Source: JACRPH01 sp041665465 (GTDB lineage: Archaea; Nanobdellota; Nanobdellia; Woesearchaeales; GW2011-AR9). From it: a DNA stretch of 64,000 nt. A model generated the notes under the pieces. It was not told the origin of the DNA. It was given only the letters and a program-made list of their open reading frames with translations, and did no database searches. The DNA is taken from positions 434,001 through 498,000 of the forward strand of contig JBAYIU010000001.1 of the NCBI GenBank assembly GCA_041665465.1, given 5' to 3'. The first letter of the stretch is position 1, and each line of letters opens with the position of its first letter. This document shows, piece by piece, positions 33,650 through 42,602 of the stretch. A program made the translations under genes and the position numbers.

Positions 33650-34231
33650 ATGAAGAAATCTGCCCTGCTTGCCTTACTGGGACTATCCTTAGCTTGTGCT
33701 AGTACTCCCTTAAGAGATTCTCTTTCAGAGTATACTCAATGTTACGCTAGGGAATGGGGAAGACAAGAATGTCAAAGATTTACCAAAGGATGTTCCGAAC
33801 CAACTCGAATCTACCATCTTAATGGATATGGAACAGTAGAACACTCTTGGTCAGACACAGACGGAGATTGTCAAATTGACAAACTGTTTCACTCCCTGGA
33901 CCTAGAAGAAGGGATTAATGTTAAAATAGTGCAAGAACAGACCTCTCCAGAAGAAACTTATACTAAGGTCTGCTTGTCAACTAGTTTCGAACTGGGGTCA
34001 ATGTGTTTTGGGATAACCAATAAGAAAGGAAAGGGAATAACCGATATTTATCGCACTACCTCTGATCAAGAGTTGGAAGAGGTATTAATCTTAAATAAAC
34101 CCTATTGTAGAGAAGAAGGAGATAAAGTAATATGTCCCTTCCCGGGATTAAGAAGAAAGGGAGGAGAATTATTAGGACAAGCCCTAATTAGTTATGGAGG
34201 GATCCCCAGAGAACTATTATTAAAACAATAA
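33650..34231 (+). CDS. Predicted lipoprotein, 193 residues
   Basis: Lipoprotein signal MKKSALLALLGLSLACAS with Cys16. The mature part has about nine cysteines, including CYAREWGRQECQRFTKGC (about 32-49), and a DTDGDCQID loop (about 69-77) that looks like a calcium site. Fourth gene of the operon, 15 nt after the AlaE-like gene. No family recognised. Confidence 0.65.
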   Translation: MKKSALLALLGLSLACASTPLRDSLSEYTQCYAREWGRQECQRFTKGCSEPTRIYHLNGYGTVEHSWSDTDGDCQIDKLFHSLDLEEGINVKIVQEQTSPEETYTKVCLSTSFELGSMCFGITNKKGKGITDIYRTTSDQELEEVLILNKPYCREEGDKVICPFPGLRRKGGELLGQALISYGGIPRELLLKQ

Positions 34232-34233
34232 AA

Positions 34234-35433
34234 TTACTTCTTCATCCATTCTACTTCTTCTTCGTTAAGATCCAATTCTTTAATAATTTCAACTCCACCG
34301 GTTTGTTTAATAATACTTTGAATATAACCTACTTGTTGGACCGCTTCTTTAACAGAAGTATGAGTCTTAGCTGCTAATTTAGCAGCAATTTCTTTCCTTT
34401 TGGCCCATTTCTGGTTAGCTTGCCAAATTTTAAGAAGACGCATGGTTTGAACATAATGAACCGGTTCAGGATTTCGTTTATCTTTAGCAGAGGAAATCCC
34501 GGCAGTCAATAAGTCATTAATATAAATTAAGAATCGCCAATGCTGCCATCTTCTGATGCGACGATTGAACACATCTGCTCGGGAAAGATGTTCATACGCT
34601 CTGGCTAAAGAAGCAGGATCAAGATACTCTTTAGGCAGATTCTCATCGATCCACAGAAACACTTCATTCATATCAGTGTCAGAATTCTCTAGAGCAGATA
34701 GCGCATTTGTTACGGTTGATGATTTAAATATCAGCATCAACGCATTCATGATAGTGTCAGTCCGTTTTCGATCAGACAAAGTTTGTAAATCGTCATATGT
34801 TAACTTATGGTCTTTAGCAGCACAAATTTGTAAATCAATTAAAGCTGCACGAACATCGCCATCAGATTTACGAGAAAGAGAAGATATCGCTTTCTCTTCA
34901 AAAGAAATCTTTTCTTTAGCACAAATATCATAAATTATCTGAGAAATAACTGAAAGATCCAACTTACCATATTCTATCATCAAACAAGCTTTTCTTAAAC
35001 CAGAAAACTTAGAATCAGAAGGATCGTTAGCAGTAAGGATCACTGGGAAGGAGGATTTTTCTAACGCTCTAACAAGAGCAGGGATACACCCTCGATCATG
35101 GGTTCCAGAAATATTATCAATCTCATCAATCAAAACAATCTTAGGAGTGAAAAATAAAGATTGTTGTCCTAAAGCGCTTCCTAAGAAAGAACTCATGTTT
35201 GCTTCATTACGAATATCTGAGGAATTAATCTCCAGAATATCATAATTAAGTTCTTTAGCTAAAGCATACACGGAAGAGGTCTTTCCACAACCGATCGGAC
35301 CGTGTAATAGTGCTGCTTTATGTTTCTGGGTTTTATAGTTAAGAATAAAATTTCTCAGCTGGGAAAGAGGTAAATCTTGACCGAGTACTTCTGATAACTT
35401 TTGAGGAGCATGTTTGATGGTGAGTAGAGGCAT
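34234..35433 (-). CDS. rfcL: Replication factor C large subunit
   Basis: 399 residues, an AAA+ clamp-loader subunit that opens the PCNA ring at primer ends. Walker A is GPIGCGKTS (about 45-53), Walker B is VLIDEIDN (about 100-107), and sensor 1 is in ILTANDPSD. The C-terminal collar region is helical. Somewhat short for RfcL, which often has a longer charged tail. TATA CTTTAAAAATACC is about 25 nt before the ATG. No small subunit is in the window. Confidence 0.93.
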   Translation of the reverse strand: MPLLTIKHAPQKLSEVLGQDLPLSQLRNFILNYKTQKHKAALLHGPIGCGKTSSVYALAKELNYDILEINSSDIRNEANMSSFLGSALGQQSLFFTPKIVLIDEIDNISGTHDRGCIPALVRALEKSSFPVILTANDPSDSKFSGLRKACLMIEYGKLDLSVISQIIYDICAKEKISFEEKAISSLSRKSDGDVRAALIDLQICAAKDHKLTYDDLQTLSDRKRTDTIMNALMLIFKSSTVTNALSALENSDTDMNEVFLWIDENLPKEYLDPASLARAYEHLSRADVFNRRIRRWQHWRFLIYINDLLTAGISSAKDKRNPEPVHYVQTMRLLKIWQANQKWAKRKEIAAKLAAKTHTSVKEAVQQVGYIQSIIKQTGGVEIIKELDLNEEEVEWMKK

Positions 35434-35552
35434 ATTCTATCAAGGGAAGGAGGTATTTTTAAAGATTTAGATTCAAAAAAGATCAAAGATTTAACCTTAC
35501 CTCTCTGCCACAATAATCTATTTAAAGCAATCCTTAGTATCTCGATTAAGTC

Positions 35553-36986
35553 ATGAAACCTCTCCGTCTCGGTTTAACCTTTAATGATGTTCTGCTTGTA
35601 CCGAAAAGAACCCCTTTAAACAGCAGAAGTGAAGCAGATGTGACTTCTAAATTCACTCGAAACATTCCTTTAAAAGTCCCTTTAGTCAGTGCGAATATGG
35701 CCACAGTTACTGAACATAAGATGGCTATCGCCATGGCCAGAGAAGGGGGCTTAGGAATAATACATCAATTTGACACTATCGAACAACAAGTAGAAGAAGT
35801 AAGAAAAGTTAAACGAAGTACTTCTTTCATTATTGATAATCCCATTTCTATCAACAAGGATTGTAATATTCAAGAAGCAGTAGAATTGATGCAAACTCAA
35901 GGAGTTACCAGCCTATTGGTAAAAAATGGTGGAGGTAACTTAGTAGGCATCTTCACCCATCGAGATTATCTTTTTGAGGAGGATTTAAGCAAGAAGATTA
36001 CTGAGGTAATGACTCCTCAAGATAAGTTGATTGTAGCCGAGTACGGAATTCCGATGGATAAAGCTAAACACCTCTTACATGAACATAGGATTGAAAAACT
36101 GCCTCTGATTGAAAACGGACAAGTTAAAGGGTTAATCACTACTCAGGACATTAGTAAATTAGAATACTGGCCCAATGCCACTCGTGATGAAAAGGGCAGG
36201 TTAAGGGTAGGTGCTGCAGTAGGAGTTAAAGATACTTTAGAACGAGCTAAAGCCTTGATAGAGGCCGGAGCAGATGTTATAATTTTAGATATTGCTCATT
36301 GTCATTCCGATTTAGCGATTAGAAGAATAAGAGAATTCAAAGCACTTTTCCCAAAAGTGGATTTGATGGCTGGAAATATTGCTACTGCTGATGCAGCTAG
36401 AGAATTGATTGAGGCTGGTGCCGATGGATTGAAAGTGGGAATTGGACCATCTCCAGTTTGTACCACTAGAATCATTGCGGGTTCGGGAATTCCGCAATTA
36501 ACTGCAGTTATGGATGTAGTTGAAGTAGCTAAGATTTACAATATTCCTGTTTGCGCTGATGGAGGCATGAAAAGTCCAGGCGATGTGGCTAAAGCTATCG
36601 CTGCCGGTGCCAGTTCAATCTTCTCCGGATTCTTGTTTGCCGGAACGGAAGAAGCTCCCGGAATAATTTTAATGAAAGATGGAAAGCGTTACAAGAAATA
36701 TATGGGTAGTGCTTCTTACGATTCTGGTCATGAAAGAAAAGAAGTTTTAGAGAGAAGAAAAGTTAAAGATCGCTTAGATATGTTTGTGGAAGGAGTTTCT
36801 ATTTTGATAGATTACAAAGGCCCAGTAGAAGATGTCATCAATGGAGTGGTGAAAGGATTGCAAAGTGCAATTTCTTATTGTGGAGCTAGAAACATCTGGG
36901 AAATGCAGAGAAACGCTGAATTTATTCAGATCACTCAGAATGCGTGGGAAGAATCTAAATCTCAGGGTAATAAACTGAATGAATAA
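35553..36986 (+). CDS. guaB: IMP dehydrogenase / GMP reductase family, with CBS domains
   Basis: 477 residues. A TIM barrel is interrupted by two CBS domains (about 90-205). The catalytic loop is GIGPSPVCTTRIIAGSGIPQ with the cysteine near residue 297, and GGMKSPGDVAKAIAAGAS binds phosphate. The family makes XMP from IMP, or IMP from GMP. The Arg-Tyr pair expected in the IMPDH flap is not evident: the region reads RKVKDRLDMF. The end FIQITQ resembles GMP reductase, so the direction is uncertain. TATA CTATTTAAAGC is about 28 nt upstream. Confidence 0.85.
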   Translation: MKPLRLGLTFNDVLLVPKRTPLNSRSEADVTSKFTRNIPLKVPLVSANMATVTEHKMAIAMAREGGLGIIHQFDTIEQQVEEVRKVKRSTSFIIDNPISINKDCNIQEAVELMQTQGVTSLLVKNGGGNLVGIFTHRDYLFEEDLSKKITEVMTPQDKLIVAEYGIPMDKAKHLLHEHRIEKLPLIENGQVKGLITTQDISKLEYWPNATRDEKGRLRVGAAVGVKDTLERAKALIEAGADVIILDIAHCHSDLAIRRIREFKALFPKVDLMAGNIATADAARELIEAGADGLKVGIGPSPVCTTRIIAGSGIPQLTAVMDVVEVAKIYNIPVCADGGMKSPGDVAKAIAAGASSIFSGFLFAGTEEAPGIILMKDGKRYKKYMGSASYDSGHERKEVLERRKVKDRLDMFVEGVSILIDYKGPVEDVINGVVKGLQSAISYCGARNIWEMQRNAEFIQITQNAWEESKSQGNKLNE

Positions 36987-36988
36987 AC

Positions 36989-37411
36989 TCACAAAGAGCC
37001 GTATTTTTTAATAATTCTCTTTCTTTCTTTTTCCATTTTCCTTGTTAATTGCTCAAGGTCATATTCCACTCTTAAGTCTAACCGTTCTTGTAGATGGGTA
37101 GTTAAGGAAAGAACTCTTTCATATGCTGCCTTCATGGGATCTCTTTCCAAGACCTCCCGACAGAACTTACGATTAGAAATCCAATAATTGAAAGCCACAC
37201 AATTATATGGAACTCCTCCTTCTTTTGAGCGAGAAGAAACATGAACTCGATATCGACCTATACCTTGTTCATCTTCCCAGACCATCACTACCTCAGCATC
37301 TGGACCATTTGCAGGAACCAGTCCGAACTCTGTTCTAAGAACCTCCTTGACATTTTCATTGAGATCTTCTTGATAAGGAGATTCAAAGACTCTTGAGACT
37401 ACGACCATCAT
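36989..37411 (-). CDS. Hypothetical protein, 140 residues
   Basis: A soluble protein. The N-terminal VVVSRVFESPYQEDLNENVK leads into an alpha/beta segment, and the C-terminus (about 110-137) is a basic helix with KMEKERKRIIKKYG. No family recognised. It overlaps the upstream gene by 4 bp (ATGA) and ends 2 nt from the convergent guaB stop. Confidence 0.5.
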   Translation of the reverse strand: MMVVVSRVFESPYQEDLNENVKEVLRTEFGLVPANGPDAEVVMVWEDEQGIGRYRVHVSSRSKEGGVPYNCVAFNYWISNRKFCREVLERDPMKAAYERVLSLTTHLQERLDLRVEYDLEQLTRKMEKERKRIIKKYGSL

Positions 37412-38034
37412 TCCTTCTTAGGATTTACAGTTTTATGTCTATACCAAAAGCTTTTCCCATAATCTGGATTACCATGACCAAACATATCAGCGGGTCTGGG
37501 GTCAGAACTGGTCATCATAGATTCACTACCATTTGAACCGGAGAGATCTAATTTAATGGGCCATTTCAATTTAATACCATATTCAATGTGTCTTCCCCGA
37601 TAAGAAACGTTAGTTTCCTTTCCTTCTTCGTCATAAGCTACAGCATCAATCGGGTAAGCGAAAGAAAATACTCTTAATTTAGTGTGTGGAAAATCATGAC
37701 AACTCCATAATAAGAAGCTAGGGTGTAACCAACTCGCTATCTTGGACCCATGGTCTTCCAAAGGATTAGACTTCAAATAACCTGCCAACCCACCATTAGG
37801 AAATTCTTTTAACTCAACAGGACTACCAAAAGCGGGAGAAATCTCGTATCTGATACCCAAGATCCCATCAGCAAAGTCTCTTGCTTTTTCAACAGAAGTT
37901 TCTGCAAAATCTTCTGCTTTTTCCATGGCCATCTCCACAAGACTATTAATAGAACCACTAACTTTAATTACTCGATCGCCTCTAGTGTAAGTAACATTAA
38001 ACGGTGTATTTAATATAAAATCGATAACTCCCAT
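37408..38034 (-). CDS. Hypothetical protein, 208 residues
   Basis: I chose the ATG at 38034 (MGVIDFILNTPFNVTYTRGD) because TTGGAGGT lies 8 nt before it; an in-frame start exists 69 nt earlier. A helical, acidic segment (about 30-55, AMEKAEDFAETSVEKARDFAD) is followed by a beta-rich part with WLHPSFLLWSCHDFPHTKLR. No family recognised. First of a two-gene operon with the 140-residue protein. Confidence 0.55.
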   Translation of the reverse strand: MGVIDFILNTPFNVTYTRGDRVIKVSGSINSLVEMAMEKAEDFAETSVEKARDFADGILGIRYEISPAFGSPVELKEFPNGGLAGYLKSNPLEDHGSKIASWLHPSFLLWSCHDFPHTKLRVFSFAYPIDAVAYDEEGKETNVSYRGRHIEYGIKLKWPIKLDLSGSNGSESMMTSSDPRPADMFGHGNPDYGKSFWYRHKTVNPKKE

Positions 38035-38154
38035 GATAATAACCTCCAATAATATACTTTTTAGAGAGCTTATTTTTAAACTTTTCCCCGTTAACTCCTC
38101 CAAAGTAAAAACAAGGATAAGATTTAAATAATTAACCCCCTCTTACTCTCTTAG

Positions 38155-38316
38155 AGGGCAGATAAATTTCACACCATCCCTTCTGATGACACCCAGATTG
38201 GACTCTGTCTTTCCGACTTAGTCTGCCATCGTTTACATGGATTTATGCATGCCGAATCAGAAGTGGGGAAAGGAACAACCTTTAGTTTATACTTCCCGCA
38301 GTATAGAAAAGAATAA
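38155..38316 (+). pseudogene. Relic of a histidine kinase C-terminus
   Basis: Between the stop codons at 38152 and 38314, the frame translates to QIGLCLSDLVCHRLHGF and then MHAESEVGKGTTFSLYFPQY. This matches the last part of a HATPase domain: G2 box GxGLGLS, then HGG, then ESExGKGTTFxxxFP. No start or upstream kinase sequence is present and GLGLS has become GLCLS. It is the main content of the 327-nt gap before valS. Confidence 0.65.
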
Positions 38317-38327
38317 TTCTGATAATT

Positions 38328-38341
38328 AACTTTTTAAATAC
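38328..38341 (+). promoter_or_regulatory. TATA element of valS
   Basis: ACTTTTTAAATACC sits 21-34 nt before the valS ATG, predicting a leaderless transcript. It lies directly after the kinase relic. Confidence 0.55.
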
Positions 38342-38361
38342 CTCTCTTATTCCTTCTCTAG

Positions 38362-40815
38362 ATGGAACTTCCACAGAATTATGATCCTAAAGTTGCTGAG
38401 ACTAAATGGCAGAAGTATTGGCAGGAACAGGACATTTTTACTTTTAGTTCAAAGAAGAAAGGTAAAATCTATTCCATCGATACTCCTCCACCTACTGTTT
38501 CTGGAAAGATGCATATAGGTCATGCTTTCAGTTATACTCAAGAAGACTTCATTGCTCGTTATAAAAAGATGCAGGGATTCAACGTGTATTACCCTTTCGG
38601 AACTGATGATAATGGTCTTCCAACTGAACGCTTGATTGAGAAACTAAAGAATGTCCGTTCTAAAGATATGGATCGACAAGTGTTTGTCAAATTATGCAAT
38701 GATACCTTAAAAGAAATCAAACCTGATTTCGTGCAAGACTGGATTAACATGGGTATGAGTTGCGATTTCAAAAGTACTTATTCTACCATTGATCCTTATT
38801 GTGCCAAGACTTCTCAAACCTCTTTCTTAGACCTCTACAAAAAAGGATTAATTTACAAGAAGAAAGAAGCGAGCATGTGGTGCTGGCAGTGTCAGACAGC
38901 TATCGCTCAGGCAGAATTAGATGATGCAGAAGAAGATGCCTTTTTTAACTTTTTAACCTTTAAAGTAAAAGAAACCGGACAAGCTTTAGAAATAGCTACT
39001 ACTCGACCAGAACTTCTTCCTGCTTGTGTTGCAGTATTTATTCATCCCGAAGATGCAAGATATAAGAATTTAGTTGGAAAACATGCTTTGGTTCCTTTAT
39101 TCAACCAAGCTGTACCGATCATTGCTGATGAATCAGCTAACCCAGAAAAAGGTACAGGAGTATTGATGATCTGTTCTTACGGAGACAGATTTGATGCTGA
39201 TGCCATTAAAAGACACAACTTAAATCCAATTACTACCATAACTAAAGATGGAAAAATGAATGATGTGGCAGGGGAATTCTCTGGATTAAAAATTAGAGAA
39301 GCTCAACTTAAGATTGTCTTAACTTTAAAAGAAAAGGGTTTGTTGACTAAGCAAAATAGAATCAAACATGCCGTTAACGTTCATGAAAGATGTGGTACGC
39401 CGATTGAATTCTTAGCCACAGAACAATGGTTCATTAATATTCTCGACCAGAAACAGAAATTAAAAGATTTGGCTAATGAAATTAATTGGTACCCTACCCA
39501 TATGAAGATTCGTTATGAACATTGGGTAGAAAACTTAAATTGGGATTGGTGTATCTCTCGTCAAAGACATTTTGGAGTTCCTTTCCCATTATGGTACAGT
39601 AAAAAGACAGGAGAAGTTATTTTGGCAGAAGCATCACAGCTTCCAGTAGACCCATTAAAGGATTTCCCTAAGAAGTTACCTACGGGACATAAGAAAGAAG
39701 ACTTAGTTCCAGAAGTAGATGTGATGGATACTTGGGCCACTAGTAGCGTCAGTCCTCAGATTATTGGAAACTGGATCAAGGATAAAGATAAGAAAGAATT
39801 AAAGTTTGAAAAACTGTTCCCACAAGACTTAAGACCACAAGCGCACGACATCATCAGAACTTGGGCTTTCTATACTATTGTAAAATCTCACTATCAACAC
39901 AACAGCATTCCTTGGAAAAATATCATGATATCAGGTTACGTCTTAGATCCTAAAGGAGAAAAGATGTCTAAGAGTAAAGGTAACGTCGTTGCTCCTCAAG
40001 AAGTCATATCTAAATATTCTGCCGATGGGTTAAGGTTCTGGGCAGCGGGAAGTACTCTAGGAGAAGATCTACCTTACTTAGAAAAAGATCTAGTTACCGG
40101 TCAGAAATTCATCAATAAACTCTGGAATGCATCCAAGTTTGGGATTATGCATTTAGAAGATTATAAACATGATTCTAAGAAGAAACCATTAGATATGTAT
40201 GATAAATGGTTGATAAGTAAATTACATAAAGTGATCAAAGAAAGCACTGACAGTTTTGATGCTTATGAGTATTCTAAAAGTCGATCTGCTGTAGAAAGAT
40301 TCTTCTGGCACTTGTTCTGTGATAATTACATGGAAATCGTTAAAGACAGAATGTATAATGCTGCAGTTAGAGGTAAAGAAGCCCGAGAAAGTGCTCAACT
40401 GGGAATTTATACCGGAATTTTATCAGTATTGAAAATGATTGCTCCGATTATGCCCCATATTACTGAAGAGATTTATCAGATGTACTTTGTAGGACAAGAA
40501 GGAGAAAAGAGTATCCATATCTCTTCTTGGCCAGAATTCAATCCCAAAATGATTGACGAAAAAGCAGAAGAGATCGGGGATTTAGGAGTTGATATCATCA
40601 ATAATGTTCGCAAGTTCAAGTCTGAGAAGCAATTGTCCATGAAAGAAGAACTGCAAGAGTTAGTCTTAGTTAGTGATGTTGCAGATTTCCAGAAGAAGAT
40701 TAAAGCTATTGAATTAGATTTGAAAGCAGTAACTAAAGTTAAATCTATTAAGTTCGCTGGAACAACCGATCGAGAAACAGAGCAATTCAAGATTAAAGTT
40801 GGAATTGTAAAATAG
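38362..40815 (+). CDS. valS: Valyl-tRNA synthetase
   Basis: 817 residues, class I. The HIGH motif is in GKMHIGHAFSYTQ (about 50-60) and KMSKS is GEKMSKSKGNV (about 532-542). The editing domain (about 190-330) has ATTRPELLPACVAV. VMDTWATSSVSPQ and the anticodon-binding helices after about 600 are typical of ValRS. CxxC-like pairs are present (CWQC about 174-177). Length is normal for the short archaeal type without the long C-terminal coiled coil. Confidence 0.96.
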   Translation: MELPQNYDPKVAETKWQKYWQEQDIFTFSSKKKGKIYSIDTPPPTVSGKMHIGHAFSYTQEDFIARYKKMQGFNVYYPFGTDDNGLPTERLIEKLKNVRSKDMDRQVFVKLCNDTLKEIKPDFVQDWINMGMSCDFKSTYSTIDPYCAKTSQTSFLDLYKKGLIYKKKEASMWCWQCQTAIAQAELDDAEEDAFFNFLTFKVKETGQALEIATTRPELLPACVAVFIHPEDARYKNLVGKHALVPLFNQAVPIIADESANPEKGTGVLMICSYGDRFDADAIKRHNLNPITTITKDGKMNDVAGEFSGLKIREAQLKIVLTLKEKGLLTKQNRIKHAVNVHERCGTPIEFLATEQWFINILDQKQKLKDLANEINWYPTHMKIRYEHWVENLNWDWCISRQRHFGVPFPLWYSKKTGEVILAEASQLPVDPLKDFPKKLPTGHKKEDLVPEVDVMDTWATSSVSPQIIGNWIKDKDKKELKFEKLFPQDLRPQAHDIIRTWAFYTIVKSHYQHNSIPWKNIMISGYVLDPKGEKMSKSKGNVVAPQEVISKYSADGLRFWAAGSTLGEDLPYLEKDLVTGQKFINKLWNASKFGIMHLEDYKHDSKKKPLDMYDKWLISKLHKVIKESTDSFDAYEYSKSRSAVERFFWHLFCDNYMEIVKDRMYNAAVRGKEARESAQLGIYTGILSVLKMIAPIMPHITEEIYQMYFVGQEGEKSIHISSWPEFNPKMIDEKAEEIGDLGVDIINNVRKFKSEKQLSMKEELQELVLVSDVADFQKKIKAIELDLKAVTKVKSIKFAGTTDRETEQFKIKVGIVK

Positions 40816-41024
40816 ATTAGTTTATTTTTTTAATGATTTAAGAACCAAGAAGTTTGATTTAAAAAGGATTTATATGGATTTAGAGCTTGGAAAATAGACG
40901 TTTTAAGCTAAAATGCTGCTTCAAAACCAAAAGCTTTTTAATCTAGTTTGCTGTTTTATAGATATAACAGAGGGGAAGAGCATAATTACTCTCCAAGATT
41001 TAATTTTAAATAAGAGGTGCGAAA

Positions 41025-41192
41025 ATGGTAGAAGGATATTGCGTAAAGTGTAAGGCCAAGAGAGAGATGAAAGATGGCAAAGAAGTTTCTATGAATGGAA
41101 AAGGCGGCACTAAGCGAAGAGCTATGAAAGGAACCTGTCCAAAGTGTGGAACAACCATGTTCAAGATTATGGGCGGAGTAGCCAAGAAATAA
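41025..41192 (+). CDS. DUF5679-like zinc-ribbon protein, 55 residues
   Basis: A short gene starting MVEGYCVKCKAKREMKDGKE and ending CPKCGTTMFKIMGGVAKK. Two CxxC pairs (Cys6/Cys9 and Cys38/Cys41) form a zinc ribbon, as in the small basic DUF5679 family common in archaea. GAGGTG is 6 nt before the ATG. The region 40816-41024 before it holds T-rich sequence and TATA-like blocks (about 40865 and 40935), nothing else recognised. Function unknown; nucleic-acid binding is plausible. Confidence 0.8.
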   Translation: MVEGYCVKCKAKREMKDGKEVSMNGKGGTKRRAMKGTCPKCGTTMFKIMGGVAKK

Positions 41193-41202
41193 TTATTCTA
41201 AG

Positions 41203-41215
41203 TTTTTATTTTTTT
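41203..41215 (+). terminator. T-rich terminator between convergent genes
   Basis: TTTTTATTTTTTT follows the stop of the 55-residue zinc-ribbon gene and lies just before the cysS stop. It fits a T-tract archaeal terminator. Confidence 0.5.
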
Positions 41216-41219
41216 GTTT

Positions 41220-42599
41220 CTATTCTATTTTACTAACCTTATATCCTTCCTTGCCGTCAGAAACAGCATACCCTAAAGAAGTAATCTTCTCTCTTAACTC
41301 ATCCGATTTTTTCCAATCTTTATTCCTACGAGCTAATTCACGCTCTTCAGCTAGAGCTTTAATCTCCGCAGGAATAGAAGCACGTTCGTATTTTAAGATA
41401 CCTAGAATAGAATCAACTTTACTAAAGAAGAGTTTTAAATCTTCCACAGAATCTTTACTTAAATTTTCTTTTTTGCGATAGAACTCGTTGATTACTTCAA
41501 ACAAAGGGGCCAGAGCCGGAGAGATATTTAAATCGTCATCTAAGGCTTCTTCCATTCTTTTGAGGAAACTTTCGGTTACCATCTCTTCTTGACCGAATTT
41601 GCCGGCACTTTCTAAGTCCAATAATTCAAAATAAGCCTGCTGGACTCTCTCTAAAGCATTCTTGGCTCCAGATAAAGCTTCAAAAGTAAAATTGATTGGA
41701 CCACGATAATGAGTTGAGATGAAGAAATATCTCATAGCTAAGGGATCATAATCTTTTAAGACATCTCTGATAGTATAAAAATTGTTCAAAGACTTTGACA
41801 TCTTCTCCCCATTGATGGTGATAAAACCATTATGCATCCAGAATCGGGCAAAGGGTTTGTCATTAGCAGCTTCTGATTGAGCAATCTCATCTTCATGATG
41901 TGGGAAGATTAAATCCTGCCCTCCACCATGAATATCCATGGTTTCTCCCAGATACTTAGCAGACATAGCAGAACATTCAATATGCCATCCTGGTCTGCCT
42001 TTACCCCAAGGAGAGTCCCAAGAGGGTTCACCTGGTTTTTCAAACTTCCATAACACAAAATCATAAGGGGATTTCTTTCCTTCCGTATCTACTCTTGCCC
42101 CGGATTTTAAATCCTCAAGATTTTGGTGAGAAAGTTTACCGTAAGAAGGGAATTTCATGACATCGTAATAAACACCATCATCTTCAATAACGTAAGTATA
42201 TCCTTTCTTCTCTAACTTACGAATAATTCCAATCATCTCTGGAATATGTTCAGTAGCTTTAGGATTTCTGAACGGAGGGAGTAAGTTGAGTCTCTTGTAA
42301 TCCTCATCATAAATAGCAGAGAATTTATCAGCTAATTGTTTAACGGTGATACCTTCATCATTAGCTCGTTTGATCATCTTATCTTCAATATCGGTATAAT
42401 TGAAGACAAATTTTACTTTGAAGCCTTTGTATTTTAGATAACGATGAAGTAGATCGAAAGCCACGGCAGATCTTCCATGACCTAAATGAGCGTAGTCGTA
42501 GATGGTTGGACCACAAACATATATTGTTACTTCTGGGGCTTTAAGAGGAACAAAGAGTTCTTTTTTTCTGCTGAGGTCGTTGTAAAAGTTTAAAGGCAT
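41220..42599 (-). CDS. cysS: Cysteinyl-tRNA synthetase
   Basis: 459 residues, class I. CGPTIYDYAHLGHGRSAVAF carries the zinc-ligand cysteine and the HIGH-type motif. WHIECSAM and HGGGQDLIFPHHEDE supply the other zinc ligands, and KMSKS is GEKMSKSLNN (about 266). Length is normal. It starts 3 nt after the cysK stop with GAGGT before the ATG, so cysteine synthesis and cysteine charging are made together. Confidence 0.96.
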   Translation of the reverse strand: MPLNFYNDLSRKKELFVPLKAPEVTIYVCGPTIYDYAHLGHGRSAVAFDLLHRYLKYKGFKVKFVFNYTDIEDKMIKRANDEGITVKQLADKFSAIYDEDYKRLNLLPPFRNPKATEHIPEMIGIIRKLEKKGYTYVIEDDGVYYDVMKFPSYGKLSHQNLEDLKSGARVDTEGKKSPYDFVLWKFEKPGEPSWDSPWGKGRPGWHIECSAMSAKYLGETMDIHGGGQDLIFPHHEDEIAQSEAANDKPFARFWMHNGFITINGEKMSKSLNNFYTIRDVLKDYDPLAMRYFFISTHYRGPINFTFEALSGAKNALERVQQAYFELLDLESAGKFGQEEMVTESFLKRMEEALDDDLNISPALAPLFEVINEFYRKKENLSKDSVEDLKLFFSKVDSILGILKYERASIPAEIKALAEERELARRNKDWKKSDELREKITSLGYAVSDGKEGYKVSKIE

Positions 42600-42602
42600 A
42601 TT

